Source of the DNA: Psychromonas algarum
Lineage (GTDB): Bacteria; Pseudomonadota; Gammaproteobacteria; Enterobacterales; Psychromonadaceae
Length of the DNA: 43,307 nt
Direction of reading: 5' to 3'
Assembly (NCBI RefSeq): GCF_004376845.1
Contig: NZ_SNUW01000015.1
Span: 1-43,307 of the forward strand
Shown: positions 26,272 through 36,378 of the stretch, one piece after another
Layout of the letters: every line of letters begins with the position of its first letter
Numbering within the stretch: the stretch's first letter is position 1
Made by a program: the position numbers and the translations under genes
The notes under the pieces: model-generated
Seen by the model: the letters and a program-made list of their open reading frames with translations, nothing else
Databases searched by the model: none
What the model was told of the DNA's origin: nothing

Positions 26272-27585
26272 TTATTGTAAAAATGGAGACCATGCTGGTG
26301 ACTTAACTTCACCGTTACTCGCAGGGATATTCGCCTTAAAACGCCCATCCATTGAGACTAATGCTAAACCTTGCTTACCTTGATAAACAGTGCTGTAAAT
26401 TATCATACTGCCATTAGGAGCAATACTTGGTGATTCATCTAATTGCGTTTTTGTTAATGTTCTTAACTCTCCAGAATCAAGATCTTGAACTGCAATCATA
26501 TAATTCCCATTTTGACGACTTACCATAACAAGACTATCACCATCAGGGGTAATTGTTCCACCTAAATTCATTTCACCTTCCCAAGTAAGGCGTTTTGTTT
26601 TACCAGTTGTGAGCGATATTTGATAAATTTGAGGTCTTCCACCACGTGCTGAAGAAAAGATAATAGACTTTCCATCAGGTGTCCAACTTGGTTCTGTATC
26701 AATCACCCTATTTCGAGTTAGTCTTTTCAATGCTTTGCTTGCAACATTAATGGTATAAATCTCTGGTTGCCCATCTTTTGATAAAACTAATGCTAGTTGC
26801 TTTCCATCAGGAGACCAAGCTGGAGAACCATTAATTTTAGGAAAAGAAGTAATTAAATCACGTTTTTGAGTATAAATATCTTGAACAAAAATTTGAGAGC
26901 GGCCTTTTTCAAAACTAACATAAGCTAACTTACGCCCGTCAGGAGACCAAGATGGTGACATTAAAGGTTGTTTAGAACGTAAGACGAGCTTTTCCCCTTC
27001 TCCATCATAATCTGATATTCGTAATTGATAAGGATGAGTACTTTTCATATCCACTGTGACATAAGCGATACGAGTTAGAAATGCGCCTTTTTCACCGGTT
27101 AATTTTTCGTAAACGATATCGCTAATACGATGAGCATACTGACGTAATTGTCTTGTTGAAACAGTACTACGACGTTTATCCATCACCGGACTAAAATCCG
27201 CCATATTCACATTACCAGTGAGTACATCTAATAACTCAAAAGTAACCACATACTTCCCTGCCGTTGTATCTGGCTTAACTTCTCCCATCACAATGGCTTC
27301 GATACCTAATTTTGCCCAAGCAGCATAATCAATATTTTTACTGTTTGAAGGAGTGATTGGCATTTTATCAATTGATAAAGGGCTAAATTTTCCACTACGC
27401 TGTAAATCAGCAGCAACAATATCTGCGAAATTTTTAGGCTTTTTCCCCTTACCAAGCCACTTAAAAGGAACAACGGCTATTGGACGAGCACTATTAACAC
27501 CTTCTGTTATTAATATTTCTAAACGGGCTGATGCAGTGCTTGAAACTGTGATCAGCATTAATATCATGATAAAACGAGCAAGCAT
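26272..27585 (-). CDS. tolB: TolB, periplasmic beta-propeller of the Tol-Pal system
   Basis: The 437-residue protein has a signal peptide ending in S-T-A-S-A, giving a mature start near [15 protein letters not shown]. An N-terminal domain is followed by a six-bladed propeller (from about 200) whose repeats carry [30 protein letters not shown] and similar blocks. TolB binds Pal and is handed off by TolA. Length is close to E. coli TolB (430). Confidence 0.97.
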   Translation of the reverse strand: MLARFIMILMLITVSSTASARLEILITEGVNSARPIAVVPFKWLGKGKKPKNFADIVAADLQRSGKFSPLSIDKMPITPSNSKNIDYAAWAKLGIEAIVMGEVKPDTTAGKYVVTFELLDVLTGNVNMADFSPVMDKRRSTVSTRQLRQYAHRISDIVYEKLTGEKGAFLTRIAYVTVDMKSTHPYQLRISDYDGEGEKLVLRSKQPLMSPSWSPDGRKLAYVSFEKGRSQIFVQDIYTQKRDLITSFPKINGSPAWSPDGKQLALVLSKDGQPEIYTINVASKALKRLTRNRVIDTEPSWTPDGKSIIFSSARGGRPQIYQISLTTGKTKRLTWEGEMNLGGTITPDGDSLVMVSRQNGNYMIAVQDLDSGELRTLTKTQLDESPSIAPNGSMIIYSTVYQGKQGLALVSMDGRFKANIPASNGEVKSPAWSPFLQ

Positions 27586-27594
27586 GGAATATCC

Positions 27595-28548
27595 TTATAG
27601 TTCTGGCTCTAATGTAATGTCGAAATCTCGAAATTTAGGCGCAATTTCAGGATCCCTAGGAATAGGTAACGTTTTAGCTTGTAATGCAGCACGACGAGCA
27701 GAGCTACATAGTTGTTTATCTCCACGACTCATCTTCGCACTTAATACCAAGCCATCAGGTGCTAAGCGGATACCTAGAGTACAGCTTTTACCTCTCATAC
27801 TCGGGTCAACTTTCCAATTACGGCTAATTTTTCCACGAATTAGGGCTTCATACTTAGCAATTTCAGATAGCTGTTGAGCACTTCTAGCATTTGAAAACAC
27901 ATCAGAAAATTCAGCATCCATTTGCGCATCTAATTCAGCTTGTCTTAAACGCTCTTTTTCAGCTGCAGCGGCTTTTGCTGCTTTAATTTTAGCTTCTTTT
28001 GCCGCTTTTTCTTTAGCTAGTTTTTCTGCTTTTATTTTTGCAGCTTTAATTTTTTCAGCTTCTTTTTGTTTAGCTAAGGCTTTTTTCTCAGCTTCCTGCT
28101 TTTGTTTTAATTCCTTTGCTTTTTTAGCTTTAGCTGCCTCATTTGCCTTTTTCTTCTCTTGTAATGCTTTAGCTGCTTTAATTTTTTCAGCCTCAATACG
28201 TTTTGCTTCTTTTTGCTGACGTATTTTTTCTGCACGTTCAGCTTTAATCCGATCTTCTTTTTGCTTTTGAATTAGAGCCTCTTTACGCTTTTGTTCTGCT
28301 TTTTTTCTTTCTATTGCTTTACGAGCATTATCTTTTTTACGTTGTTCTTCTCGCTTTGCATCTAATTGACGCTGAGCTAAGTCATCGTACATTTGTTGGC
28401 TTACGACAGAAGCATGAATAATAGAGACTGCTTCTTTAGGATTTTCTTTAGGCAAAGAAAATTCAACACTCATCAGTAAAACTACACCGATAAGAAGGTG
28501 TAAAGATAAGGCAATAATAAATGCAATTAGATTTGGACTTTTTTTCAT
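27595..28548 (-). CDS. tolA: TolA, inner-membrane spanning protein of the Tol system
   Basis: The 317-residue product has one N-terminal helix (about 7-28, with the SLHLLIG motif that contacts TolQ and TolR). A long Lys/Ala/Glu-rich helical domain follows (about 60-215). The C-terminal domain (about 220-317) has LIRGKISRNWKVD and CTLGIRLAPDG, typical of TolA domain III. It is shorter than E. coli TolA (421) because the helical domain is shorter, which is common. It is adjacent to tolR with no gap. Confidence 0.95.
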   Translation of the reverse strand: MKKSPNLIAFIIALSLHLLIGVVLLMSVEFSLPKENPKEAVSIIHASVVSQQMYDDLAQRQLDAKREEQRKKDNARKAIERKKAEQKRKEALIQKQKEDRIKAERAEKIRQQKEAKRIEAEKIKAAKALQEKKKANEAAKAKKAKELKQKQEAEKKALAKQKEAEKIKAAKIKAEKLAKEKAAKEAKIKAAKAAAAEKERLRQAELDAQMDAEFSDVFSNARSAQQLSEIAKYEALIRGKISRNWKVDPSMRGKSCTLGIRLAPDGLVLSAKMSRGDKQLCSSARRAALQAKTLPIPRDPEIAPKFRDFDITLEPEL

Positions 28549-28980
28549 TTATTCATCAGGCTCAGTCATTAAACCAAGTGAAGGGACACCTGCTTGTTGT
28601 AATAAAACCATCAATTTTACAACTGTTTTATAATTAACATCTCCATCACCTTTAACAATAAATTGAGCACTTGGATCAAGCGTCAATTGAGCTTCAACCA
28701 AAGAGGCCATTTCATCTGCATTAAGCGGTGTATCGCCACTCTCTCCTACATTAAGATAATAATGCCCATCGATATCGATTGAGGCAATAATAGGTGGTTT
28801 AGTATCCTCCGGTAGAGACTCTGCAACAGCCTGAGGCAAATCAACTTTAACACCTTGTGTCACTAAAGGGGCAGTTACCATAAAGATAATAAGCAGTACT
28901 AACATTACGTCAATGTAAGGTACAACATTTATCTCAGCAACCACACGTTTACGTCTTGGAGATCGATAAGAATGCTGCAT
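28549..28980 (-). CDS. tolR: TolR, proton-channel partner of TolQ
   Basis: The 143-residue ExbD/TolR protein has a single membrane helix containing the protonatable Asp24 (VPYIDVMLVLLIIFM), followed by a periplasmic domain ending in the VVKLMVLLQQAGVPSLGL block. It couples proton flow to TolA movement. It lies between tolQ and tolA with 1 bp to tolQ and none to tolA. Confidence 0.97.
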   Translation of the reverse strand: MQHSYRSPRRKRVVAEINVVPYIDVMLVLLIIFMVTAPLVTQGVKVDLPQAVAESLPEDTKPPIIASIDIDGHYYLNVGESGDTPLNADEMASLVEAQLTLDPSAQFIVKGDGDVNYKTVVKLMVLLQQAGVPSLGLMTEPDE

Positions 28981-28981
28981 A

Positions 28982-29665
28982 TTACTTACTCTCAGTCATA
29001 GCTTGGCGCTGTAATATAGAAGTGAATTCTTCCATTAAATTAATGTACGAAGTTTCTAATTGACCAACTTGAGTAGAAAATTTGTTATAAGCCATTACCG
29101 CTGGAATTGCGGCGAATAAACCCATCGCAGTTGCAATTAGCGCTTCTGCTATACCTGGTGCAACCATGCTTAATGTTGCTTGTTGTACTTCACCTAATGC
29201 TATAAATGAATTCATAATCCCCCATACGGTTCCAAACAAACCAATATAAGGACTAATAGAACCAATGGTTGCTAATGTAGATAAACCATTTTCTAACTCA
29301 TCCATTTCTCTTGATAAAGACACTCGCATCGAACGATGTGCGCCATCAATAACACTTTCTACGTTTCGCCCTGGCATACGATACAAACGAGAATACTCTT
29401 TAAAACCAGTATAAAATATTTTTTCTCCACCATTTACTCTTTCACTACGAGCTGCCGTTTCTTTATATAAACGACTTAAATCATTGCCAGACCAAAAACG
29501 TTCTTCAAAATGACTCAATGATTTTTTAGCTGCATTAAGCATTTTTGAACGTGAAAAAATTAATGTCCATGAATATATAGACATGCCTAAGAGCAATAAC
29601 ATAACAGATTTTACAAGCAAGCTAGCTTGTAAGAATAACCCTAAAAATGACATATCAGCGTGCAC
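28982..29665 (-). CDS. tolQ: TolQ, proton-channel subunit
   Basis: The 227-residue protein has three membrane helices. [19 protein letters not shown] and [21 protein letters not shown] are the MotA/TolQ/ExbB channel motifs. The GTG at 29665 is preferred to an ATG four codons later because GAGGT lies eight bases before the GTG and the N-terminal spacing then matches E. coli. It overlaps ybgC by 11 bp. Confidence 0.96.
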   Translation of the reverse strand: MHADMSFLGLFLQASLLVKSVMLLLLGMSIYSWTLIFSRSKMLNAAKKSLSHFEERFWSGNDLSRLYKETAARSERVNGGEKIFYTGFKEYSRLYRMPGRNVESVIDGAHRSMRVSLSREMDELENGLSTLATIGSISPYIGLFGTVWGIMNSFIALGEVQQATLSMVAPGIAEALIATAMGLFAAIPAVMAYNKFSTQVGQLETSYINLMEEFTSILQRQAMTESK

Positions 29666-30071
29666 GAGTAATTACCTCAATTATTTCAGTTGGAATAGCG
29701 GTTGGTTTCATTTTGTCTAAATTTACACAGGCGATTAGAGTATCAGCCTGGCAAAGAAGTTCCCCAGCTTCATTAAAAATTTTCTGACTAAACATCAGGC
29801 TAGCTTTACGGTGAGAAATGACTTCTGTATTAACGCTTAATAGCTGATTAAACAGAGCTGATTTGATGCAGTCCATATCAACTTTTTTAACCATAAAAGC
29901 AATTTTTTTAGCTAGAAGAGTATCTTGTTGAATATTAAATTCACGTAAAAACTCAGTTCGTCCTCGCTCAAAAAATTTTAAATAATTGGCATAGTAAACT
30001 ACACCACCAGCATCAGTATCTTCATAATATATTCGAATAGGTAAAGTTGACGTTAACACTCTGCTTTCCAT
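29655..30071 (-). CDS. ybgC: YbgC, acyl-CoA thioesterase of the tol-pal cluster
   Basis: The 138-residue hotdog-fold thioesterase shows the 4-hydroxybenzoyl-CoA thioesterase pattern [13 protein letters not shown] with the catalytic Asp near residue 18. E. coli YbgC hydrolyses short-chain acyl-CoA and associates with acyl carrier protein. First gene of ybgC-tolQRAB-pal-cpoB. The ribosome site before the ATG is weak. The operon promoter must lie in 30072-30150, downstream of the cyd terminator. Confidence 0.95.
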   Translation of the reverse strand: MESRVLTSTLPIRIYYEDTDAGGVVYYANYLKFFERGRTEFLREFNIQQDTLLAKKIAFMVKKVDMDCIKSALFNQLLSVNTEVISHRKASLMFSQKIFNEAGELLCQADTLIACVNLDKMKPTAIPTEIIEVITRAR

Positions 30072-30153
30072 CTATTAATTGTTAGCTAGACGCTACTACA
30101 ACTACTTATCATTGTCGATAAAGTGCTTGTAATTGCTGCTTTGTAATCACAAA

Positions 30154-30176
30154 AAAAAGGAGCATTGCCCCTTTTT
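30154..30176 (-). terminator. Terminator of the cydABX transcript
   Basis: On the minus strand AAAAAGGGGC, loop AAT, GCTCCTTTTTTT: a 10-bp stem with one G-U pair and a T-run. It separates cydX from ybgC, so the tol cluster has its own promoter. Confidence 0.85.
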
Positions 30177-30317
30177 ATTTACTGATTCAATCATTGCTTT
30201 TTTATATAAAAATAAAAATAACAAAAGAGAGTAATATTCGCCATAAAAAATAAGATAAAAAAGTAAAATTAAATAATGAAAATTACGTTATTACCTTATT
30301 TTTACTAGCACATTTAA
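30177..30317. other. AT-rich gap between the cyd terminator and cydX
   Basis: About 140 bp, very AT-rich, without open frames or convincing hairpins. E. coli has ybgE here; nothing like it remains. Confidence 0.5.
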
Positions 30318-30449
30318 TTATTCTTTTAAGTTGTTTTTATTTTCTTCATCAGCGAGTTCATTTGCTTCTACTTGTTCTAACCACAAGCCATTGATGATGC
30401 CTAATGAGCAAGCTAATAAAATACCTAAAATCCATGCAAAATACCACAT
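30318..30449 (-). CDS. cydX: CydX, small subunit of cytochrome bd oxidase
   Basis: A 43-residue protein starting MWYFAWILGILLACSLGII, followed by NGLWLEQ and a charged tail. One membrane helix and the W-Y-F-x-W-I-L-G-x-x-L-A pattern define CydX/CbdX, which stabilises the haems of cytochrome bd. GGAG lies six bases before the ATG, and the gene sits 14 bp after cydB. It is too short for many gene finders. Confidence 0.95.
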   Translation of the reverse strand: MWYFAWILGILLACSLGIINGLWLEQVEANELADEENKNNLKE

Positions 30450-30463
30450 AACTAACTCCTTTA

Positions 30464-31603
30464 TTAATATGCTGAATGTTTATATTTAGTCATAAATGCT
30501 TTACCGATTCGACCAAACATTTTGAAATAAGCCCAACTTGTATATAGCAGAATGAGAGGTAAAAATATAACAGCTGCAATCGTCATTATATTTAAAGTAA
30601 ATTCACTAGAAACAGCATCCCATAAAGTTAAACTTGCGCTTGGATCAAGGCTCGATGGCATAATGAAAGGAAACATACTAAAAGCACAAGTAAGTAACAC
30701 ACCTAGAATAGCAATACTACTGCTAACAAACGCAGCTGCATTACAATCCTTTTTACTTGCAAACCAAGCCAATAAAGGAAATGTTAAGCCTAATGCAGGA
30801 GCAACCATTGTTATCGGGTACGTATCATAATTGGTAAGCCAAGCGCCAGATTGTAATACAGCCGTTTTTAATAGTGGGTTTGAAGGTCCATTTGTATCAA
30901 TAACAGAAGTTAATACATAACCATCAATCCCTTTCGCTAGCCATATACCTGCAATTGCAAACAAAGCACACACAACAGGTGCAGCAATTAAACTTACTTT
31001 GCGAGCTCTTTCTTTTAGCGCCCCTTCTGTTTTCATTTGTAGCCAAGTCGAGCCTTGTAATACAAATAACATCAAGCTAAACACACCAACTAACAAAGCA
31101 AATGGATTCAATAAATCAATGATCCCACCTTGGTAAGATGAACGTAAAAATTCATCTAGTGTAAACGGTACACCTTGTAATAAATTTGCAAATGCCACGC
31201 CAAAAATAATAGGAGGAATAGCACTACCAATAAATATCCCCCAATCCCAGCTTGTTCTCCAACGGGTATCGGCCATTTTACTACGATAATCAAAGCCAAC
31301 AGGTCTAAAGAATAATGCAAATAAGGTCAACATCATTGCCACATAGAAACCAGAGAATGCAGTAGCATAAACAGTCGGCCAAGCAGCAAAAATAGCACCC
31401 GCAGCAAGTACTAACCAGACTTGGTTACCTTCCCAGTGTGGCGCAATGGTATTGATCATTATACGACGTTCTTCATCTGTTTTTCCGATAACGGGAAGTA
31501 AAGCACCCACTCCCATATCAAATCCATCAGTGATAACAAATCCAATTAGCAATACGCAAATTAGTACCCACCAAATTAATTTTAACGTTTCATAATCAAA
31601 CAT
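30464..31603 (-). CDS. cydB: Cytochrome bd ubiquinol oxidase subunit II
   Basis: The 379-residue protein has about nine membrane helices. The N-terminal LKLIWWVLICVLLIGF and GFDMGVGALLP blocks, and the later NTIAPHWEGNQVWLVLAAGA, are classic CydB. It pairs with CydA in the high-affinity terminal oxidase. Length equals E. coli CydB (379). It follows cydA by 9 bp. Confidence 0.97.
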   Translation of the reverse strand: MFDYETLKLIWWVLICVLLIGFVITDGFDMGVGALLPVIGKTDEERRIMINTIAPHWEGNQVWLVLAAGAIFAAWPTVYATAFSGFYVAMMLTLFALFFRPVGFDYRSKMADTRWRTSWDWGIFIGSAIPPIIFGVAFANLLQGVPFTLDEFLRSSYQGGIIDLLNPFALLVGVFSLMLFVLQGSTWLQMKTEGALKERARKVSLIAAPVVCALFAIAGIWLAKGIDGYVLTSVIDTNGPSNPLLKTAVLQSGAWLTNYDTYPITMVAPALGLTFPLLAWFASKKDCNAAAFVSSSIAILGVLLTCAFSMFPFIMPSSLDPSASLTLWDAVSSEFTLNIMTIAAVIFLPLILLYTSWAYFKMFGRIGKAFMTKYKHSAY

Positions 31604-31612
31604 AATTAATCC

Positions 31613-33172
31613 TTATCCTTGTTTGTTTTCAAGTTGTTCAAAATGATATTTACCCGTTTTTAAACTACTTGGACCTAAACGTGCAAAACGGAACATCAAG
31701 AACATTTCAATTGCTAATATCACTGTATAGAAAGCTGCAATAGAAATAATACTGAACATCAACTGATCTATTGATAATGTTGACACCCCCATATGAGTAG
31801 GCAATATTTCAGCAATCGCCCATGGCTGACGACCATACTCAGCTACAAACCATCCAGCTTCAATTGCAATCCAAGGGAGCGGTAAGCTATAAAGGCATAT
31901 TCGGCTAAATAATTTATTTTCTCCGATACGATTTCTAGCTGATTGATAGAATGCAAACAAGAAAACAAATAACATGAAGATACCTGAACCAACCATTATC
32001 CTGAATGACCAGAACATAGGAGCTACGCTAGGAATGCTGTCATCTACAGCCATTTTAATTTGCTCATCTGTAGCATCAGTTACATTGTCTGTGTATTTTT
32101 TCAATAACAGGCCATAACCTAAATCTATTTTGGAAGCATCAAAAGCGGCAATATTTTCAGGTGTTTTATCACCATTCCTTAATTTATTAAGCAACCCATA
32201 AGCGACCATACCATTACGGATACGAACCTCATGCTCTGCAAGTAAATCTTTTAATCCTGTCACTTCTTCATCTAATGATCGTGTTGCAATAATCCCTAAA
32301 GCATAAGGAATTTTAACGGCATAATCAGTTCGTTGCTCTTCTTGATTAGGGAAGCCTATTAGCGTGAATGATGCAGGAGCTTCTTGAGTATCCCACTCTG
32401 ATTCAATGGCTGCTAATTTAGCTTTTTGAACATCACCAACTTCATAACCACTTTCATCACCTAGTACGATAGTACAAAGAATACCTGCAATACCGAAAGC
32501 TGCAGCAATAGCAAATGAGCGTTTTGCAAAAGCGATATCACGTCCTTTAAGTAAATAATATGAACTGATAGCCAAGACAAACATTGCACCTGCTACATAA
32601 CCAGAGGCAACCGTATGCACAAATTTAACCTGAGCAACTGGATTAAAAACAACATCTGCAAAACTTGTCATTTCCATACGCATGGTTTCGTAATTAAATT
32701 CAGCACCGACAGGATTTTGCATCCAAGCATTCGCAACTAGGATCCATAAAGCAGACATACTTGAGCCGAAGGCAACTAAACATGTGGCACCTAAATGCTG
32801 TACTTTAGAAAGCCTATCCCACCCAAAGAAAAATAAACCAACAAAAGTGGACTCTAAAAAGAATGCCATCATGCCTTCAATCGCTAAAGGTGCACCAAAT
32901 ACATCCCCTACATAATGAGAGTAATATGCCCAGTTAGTACCAAACTGAAACTCCATTGTTAAGCCAGTTGTTACTCCTAACGCAAAATTAATACCAAATA
33001 ATTTGCCCCAAAATTTGGTCATATCTTTATAGATCTCTTTATTTGTCATCACATAAAGAGATTCCATAATGACTAAGATCCAAGCTAAACCAAGGGTTAA
33101 AGGTACAAATAAAAAGTGATACATCGCAGTCATGGCAAATTGGAATCGCGATAAATCAACAATATTGTCCAT
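31613..33172 (-). CDS. cydA: Cytochrome bd ubiquinol oxidase subunit I
   Basis: The 519-residue subunit carries haems b558, b595 and d. All key residues are at E. coli positions: His19, His186 and Met393 as haem ligands, Arg391, and Lys252/Glu257 of the quinol loop ([20 protein letters not shown]). The long Q-loop, as in E. coli, is present. It is a high-affinity O2 reductase that does not pump protons. TAGGAG precedes the ATG. The upstream region holds an FNR box, a promoter and an internal terminator. Confidence 0.98.
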   Translation of the reverse strand: MDNIVDLSRFQFAMTAMYHFLFVPLTLGLAWILVIMESLYVMTNKEIYKDMTKFWGKLFGINFALGVTTGLTMEFQFGTNWAYYSHYVGDVFGAPLAIEGMMAFFLESTFVGLFFFGWDRLSKVQHLGATCLVAFGSSMSALWILVANAWMQNPVGAEFNYETMRMEMTSFADVVFNPVAQVKFVHTVASGYVAGAMFVLAISSYYLLKGRDIAFAKRSFAIAAAFGIAGILCTIVLGDESGYEVGDVQKAKLAAIESEWDTQEAPASFTLIGFPNQEEQRTDYAVKIPYALGIIATRSLDEEVTGLKDLLAEHEVRIRNGMVAYGLLNKLRNGDKTPENIAAFDASKIDLGYGLLLKKYTDNVTDATDEQIKMAVDDSIPSVAPMFWSFRIMVGSGIFMLFVFLFAFYQSARNRIGENKLFSRICLYSLPLPWIAIEAGWFVAEYGRQPWAIAEILPTHMGVSTLSIDQLMFSIISIAAFYTVILAIEMFLMFRFARLGPSSLKTGKYHFEQLENKQG

Positions 33173-33309
33173 TGTGTTCTCCTAAACTTATAAAAAATCA
33201 TGCATTAAATTGCAGTAAGTGAAATCGTTCTTCAGTACATTTTTATTCTTCTGTTTTATAATCAAATACAGAATATTTAACGGTAAATAATAGCTTTGAT
33301 AATTTGTAC

Positions 33310-33334
33310 AAAAAACCTCCTCTATCCGAGGAAG
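33310..33334 (-). terminator. Intrinsic terminator inside the cydA leader
   Basis: On the minus strand CTTCCTC, loop GGATA, GAGGAGG, then TTTTTT. The 7-bp stem has one G-U pair. It lies 138 bp upstream of cydA and about 175 bp downstream of the predicted promoter start, so it can either attenuate cydA or end a separate small RNA of roughly 200 nt. Confidence 0.75.
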
Positions 33335-33427
33335 TAGAAAGTTGATCCACGAAAGAAAGTTTTTAATTATTATTATTATTACTTTTTATTTAAGGCATCT
33401 ACCAAAGGTTAATAAATAAACGATTTT

Positions 33428-33442
33428 GTTAATTTATTATTA
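33428..33442. promoter_or_regulatory. ArcA-like sequence upstream of cydA
   Basis: GTTAATTTATTATTA resembles the ArcA consensus GTTAATTAAATGTTA with spaced GTTA-like repeats. A second loose match, GTTAATAAATAAACG, begins at 33408. In an AT-rich gap such matches are weak evidence. The idea rests mainly on ArcA being a known activator of cyd operons. Confidence 0.35.
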
Positions 33443-33513
33443 CAAAGGCAGACAAATAAGGTGTTCCGTTAACACCTGTTTTACATTAGAAGCTGATTTG
33501 CTAAAGGGATTTA

Positions 33514-33542
33514 TTTATACTGTTTCTGTTGATCCAGATCAA
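33514..33542 (-). promoter_or_regulatory. Predicted cydA promoter overlapping the FNR box
   Basis: On the minus strand: -35 TTGATC (33542-33537), a 17-bp spacer, and -10 TATAAA (33519-33514). The start is predicted near 33507, giving a leader of about 335 nt to cydA. The -35 lies inside the FNR palindrome, so FNR would be expected to repress this promoter. Confidence 0.6.
33529..33542. promoter_or_regulatory. Perfect FNR box in the cydA control region
   Basis: TTGATCCAGATCAA is an exact TTGAT-N4-ATCAA palindrome. Toward cydA it overlaps a -35 element. On the plus strand a -10-like ATATAA/TATAAC begins 22-23 bases after the box, the class II activation distance. FNR could therefore act in opposite ways on the two strands. 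Confidence 0.75.
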
Positions 33543-33681
33543 GCTTAAATAAGAGCAGAAACAGATATAACTGCATTTTTTATAAGGTTTAATAATGGTG
33601 GAAAGCATATCTCATAAAGTCATCAATTAATAACAATGAAAAGTAATATGCTTATTCTTTGAACCCAAAAATTTTAAAAAG

Positions 33682-34689
33682 TTAAATTGAAGGTTTATCA
33701 AACCCGAAATGAAGATATGTACGATTGGTTGCGATACGTCCACGAGGAGTACGTTGTAAAAAACCTTGTTGTATTAAGTAAGGCTCTAATACATCTTCTA
33801 TGGTTTCTTTTTCTTCACCAATGGCCGCAGCCAAATTATCTAAACCAACAGGTCCACCTTGAAAAGTATCTAAAATAGCCATTAGTAGCTTGCGATCCAT
33901 ATAATCAAAACCTTCATTATCAACTTCTAACATGTCTAATGCTTGTTGAGCAATTCCATTATTGATAACAGCAGCCTTTTTAACTTGTGCATAATCACGT
34001 ACTCGACGTAATAATCTGTTTGCAATACGCGGTGTACCACGAGAACGGCGAGCAACTTCAATTGCACCAGACTCATCCATGGTCAACTCTAAATGTAATG
34101 CACTGCGCATAACAATTTTGGTTAAGGATTTTAAATCGTAATATTCTAACCGCTGCACAATACCAAAACGATCTCGTAAAGGAGAAGTTAACGAACCAGC
34201 TCGAGTAGTGGCGCCAATTAAAGTGAAAGGAGGTAAGTCAAGTTTAATAGAGCGAGCCGCTGGCCCTTCCCCAATCATAATATCAAGTTGGTAATCCTCC
34301 ATAGCAGGGTAAAGTATCTCTTCAACAATAGGACTTAAACGATGTATTTCATCAATAAATAACACATCATTTTCTTCCAAATTAGTTAACAAGGCAGCTA
34401 AATCACCCGCTTTTTCTAAGATAGGACCAGAAGTAGTTTTAATATTTACTTCTAATTCATTTGCCACAATATGGGATAAGGTAGTTTTACCTAATCCAGG
34501 AGGTCCAAATATGAGTAAATGATCAAGAGCTTCATCGCGTTGACGAGCAGCTTCAATAAAGATTTCCATCTGAGCATTAACTTGAGGCTGCCCTTCATAA
34601 TCTGCCAATAGTTTAGGACGAATTGCTCTATCAATTACATTGTCATCAATTTTCTGTGTACCTGAAATAAGGCGATCTTCTTCAATCAT
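33682..34689 (-). CDS. ruvB: RuvB, Holliday-junction branch migration motor
   Basis: The 335-residue AAA+ helicase has Walker [13 protein letters not shown] near residue 60, Walker [11 protein letters not shown] near 110, sensor [18 protein letters not shown] and a C-terminal winged-helix DNA-binding domain (about 255-335) ending [14 protein letters not shown]. It forms hexamers driven on RuvA-bound junctions. It follows ruvA by 44 bp. Length as in E. coli. Confidence 0.98.
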   Translation of the reverse strand: MIEEDRLISGTQKIDDNVIDRAIRPKLLADYEGQPQVNAQMEIFIEAARQRDEALDHLLIFGPPGLGKTTLSHIVANELEVNIKTTSGPILEKAGDLAALLTNLEENDVLFIDEIHRLSPIVEEILYPAMEDYQLDIMIGEGPAARSIKLDLPPFTLIGATTRAGSLTSPLRDRFGIVQRLEYYDLKSLTKIVMRSALHLELTMDESGAIEVARRSRGTPRIANRLLRRVRDYAQVKKAAVINNGIAQQALDMLEVDNEGFDYMDRKLLMAILDTFQGGPVGLDNLAAAIGEEKETIEDVLEPYLIQQGFLQRTPRGRIATNRTYLHFGFDKPSI

Positions 34690-34733
34690 GAATTTCTCTA
34701 TTAATTACTAAGATAACAAACGAACATTTTACT

Positions 34734-35357
34734 CTACATCATATTCTTCAGAGAACTACGAATAAGGGCCTCACAATCCATCCCATCTTGATAAACTTGT
34801 TGAATTGTTTTTTCAGCAATAGCTGGCTTATAACCTAATGCAATCAAAGCGCTGATTGCTTCATCTTTAGCATTGCCACTAACAAATGTATTTTCAAAGT
34901 CATTGGTTAAAGATAATCTATCTGATTCAGGAGTTAATAAATCAGATCCCCCCCAATTTTTCAAACGATCTTTCATTTCAACCACTAAACGCTCAGCTGT
35001 TTTTTTACCAACTCCTGGCAACTTAACCAAAGTGCTAACCGCATCATTATTAATGCATTGTACAAATTGATTAGCGGACATACCTGATAAAATAGCTAAA
35101 GCTAATTTAGGACCAACCCCATTTACTTTAATTAATTCACGGAACATTGCTCTCTCATGTTTATCCGCAAAACCATATAACAATTGAGCATCTTCACGAA
35201 CCACAAAATGAGTGTAAACAATTGCCTCTTCGCCCACTGCAGGCAAAGGATAAAAAGAGCTCATTGGCAATTGAATCTCGTAACCCACACCGGACACGTC
35301 TAATAAAATTTCAGGGGGTTGTTTTTCCAATAAAATTCCACGTAATAATCCAATCAT
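34734..35357 (-). CDS. ruvA: RuvA, Holliday-junction binding protein
   Basis: The 207-residue protein has an N-terminal OB domain starting [20 protein letters not shown], the acidic-pin region, tandem helix-hairpin-helix motifs ([15 protein letters not shown] and [19 protein letters not shown]), and a C-terminal domain (about 160-207) that contacts RuvB. It is slightly longer than the E. coli protein (203). It is separated from ruvC by rarD. Confidence 0.97.
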   Translation of the reverse strand: MIGLLRGILLEKQPPEILLDVSGVGYEIQLPMSSFYPLPAVGEEAIVYTHFVVREDAQLLYGFADKHERAMFRELIKVNGVGPKLALAILSGMSANQFVQCINNDAVSTLVKLPGVGKKTAERLVVEMKDRLKNWGGSDLLTPESDRLSLTNDFENTFVSGNAKDEAISALIALGYKPAIAEKTIQQVYQDGMDCEALIRSSLKNMM

Positions 35358-35475
35358 ATTATTCCCTGCTTAATCGATAAATTAACAATTATTTAATAAT
35401 GATAAGCATAAAAAACAACTGACTAAATATCCAGTATTATTTAACGGGATTGAATAATAAAAAAATTTATACGTT

Positions 35476-36378
35476 TTATTTAAAGGTGGGTGATTTAAAC
35501 CATTTTATAATTTTACTTTCAAAAACAAATACTAATATTCCCAGCCAAATACATGCAAATGTAAATATCTTAATTAATGAAATAGGTTCACCATAAACAA
35601 GGACTGCAAATATAAATAATAGCGAAGGAGCTAGATACTGAAAGAAACCCAAAGTAGAAAGAGGCAAACGAAGTGCTGCTTGACCAAAAAAGATTAACGG
35701 TAATGCAGTAACTACACCTGCAAGCATTAACCATAGATTGAGTGATAACATATTATTAAATAAATTAGATGTTTCACTATGTGTCATAAAGGCTAAATAA
35801 AAAATAGCTACGGGCAGCACGATCATGGTTTCAATAAACAAGCCAGTGATCGCTTTAACTTTAACTTTTTTACGTAATAATCCATAAAAAGCAAAACTGA
35901 CAGGTAAAACTAAAGAGACCCAAGGTAACTCACCAAGCTGCCAAGCTTGAACGACCACACCAATAAACGCTAAGAATATTGCTAGCCATTTTAATCGAGA
36001 TAAACGTTCACTTAAAAAAACTAACCCTAATATAACGCTCACTATTGGATTGATAAAATAGCCTAAACTAGCTTCTAACATTTTTTCATTGTTAATAGCC
36101 CAAATAAAAACCATCCAGTTACAACTAATTAATAATGATGTAACGGTCAATAACAGCAAGCTTTTAGCCGTTCTACAAACTTGCAACACATCCTGCCAAT
36201 GCTGCAAATAAGTAATTAATAATGCCGTCACGACAACAGACCAAATAACTCGATGCGCTAAAATTTCATAAACCGGGATAAATTCTAAATGCTTAAAGTA
36301 AATAGGCGCAAATCCCCATATTAAATAAGCGCCTAAAGCATAGATAATTCCTATCTGTGAATCTGATAATTTATTCAT
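35476..36378 (-). CDS. rarD: RarD, EamA-family transporter
   Basis: The 300-residue membrane protein has about ten helices. The N-terminal GIIYALGAYLIWGFAPIYFK and HRVIWSVVV, together with the later YFINPIVSVILG and QYLAPSLLFIFAV blocks, match RarD (chloramphenicol-sensitivity protein). Its physiological substrate is not established. It lies between ruvC and ruvA on the same strand, with gaps of 83 and 118 bp, so it may be co-transcribed. The location is an unusual insertion into the ruv locus. Confidence 0.88.
   Translation of the reverse strand: MNKLSDSQIGIIYALGAYLIWGFAPIYFKHLEFIPVYEILAHRVIWSVVVTALLITYLQHWQDVLQVCRTAKSLLLLTVTSLLISCNWMVFIWAINNEKMLEASLGYFINPIVSVILGLVFLSERLSRLKWLAIFLAFIGVVVQAWQLGELPWVSLVLPVSFAFYGLLRKKVKVKAITGLFIETMIVLPVAIFYLAFMTHSETSNLFNNMLSLNLWLMLAGVVTALPLIFFGQAALRLPLSTLGFFQYLAPSLLFIFAVLVYGEPISLIKIFTFACIWLGILVFVFESKIIKWFKSPTFK

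Noticed and set aside
33595-33630. 11-codon ORF with an AAGG site downstream of the FNR box
   Set aside because: Too short to support as a gene from sequence alone; mentioned only as part of a possible transcript.
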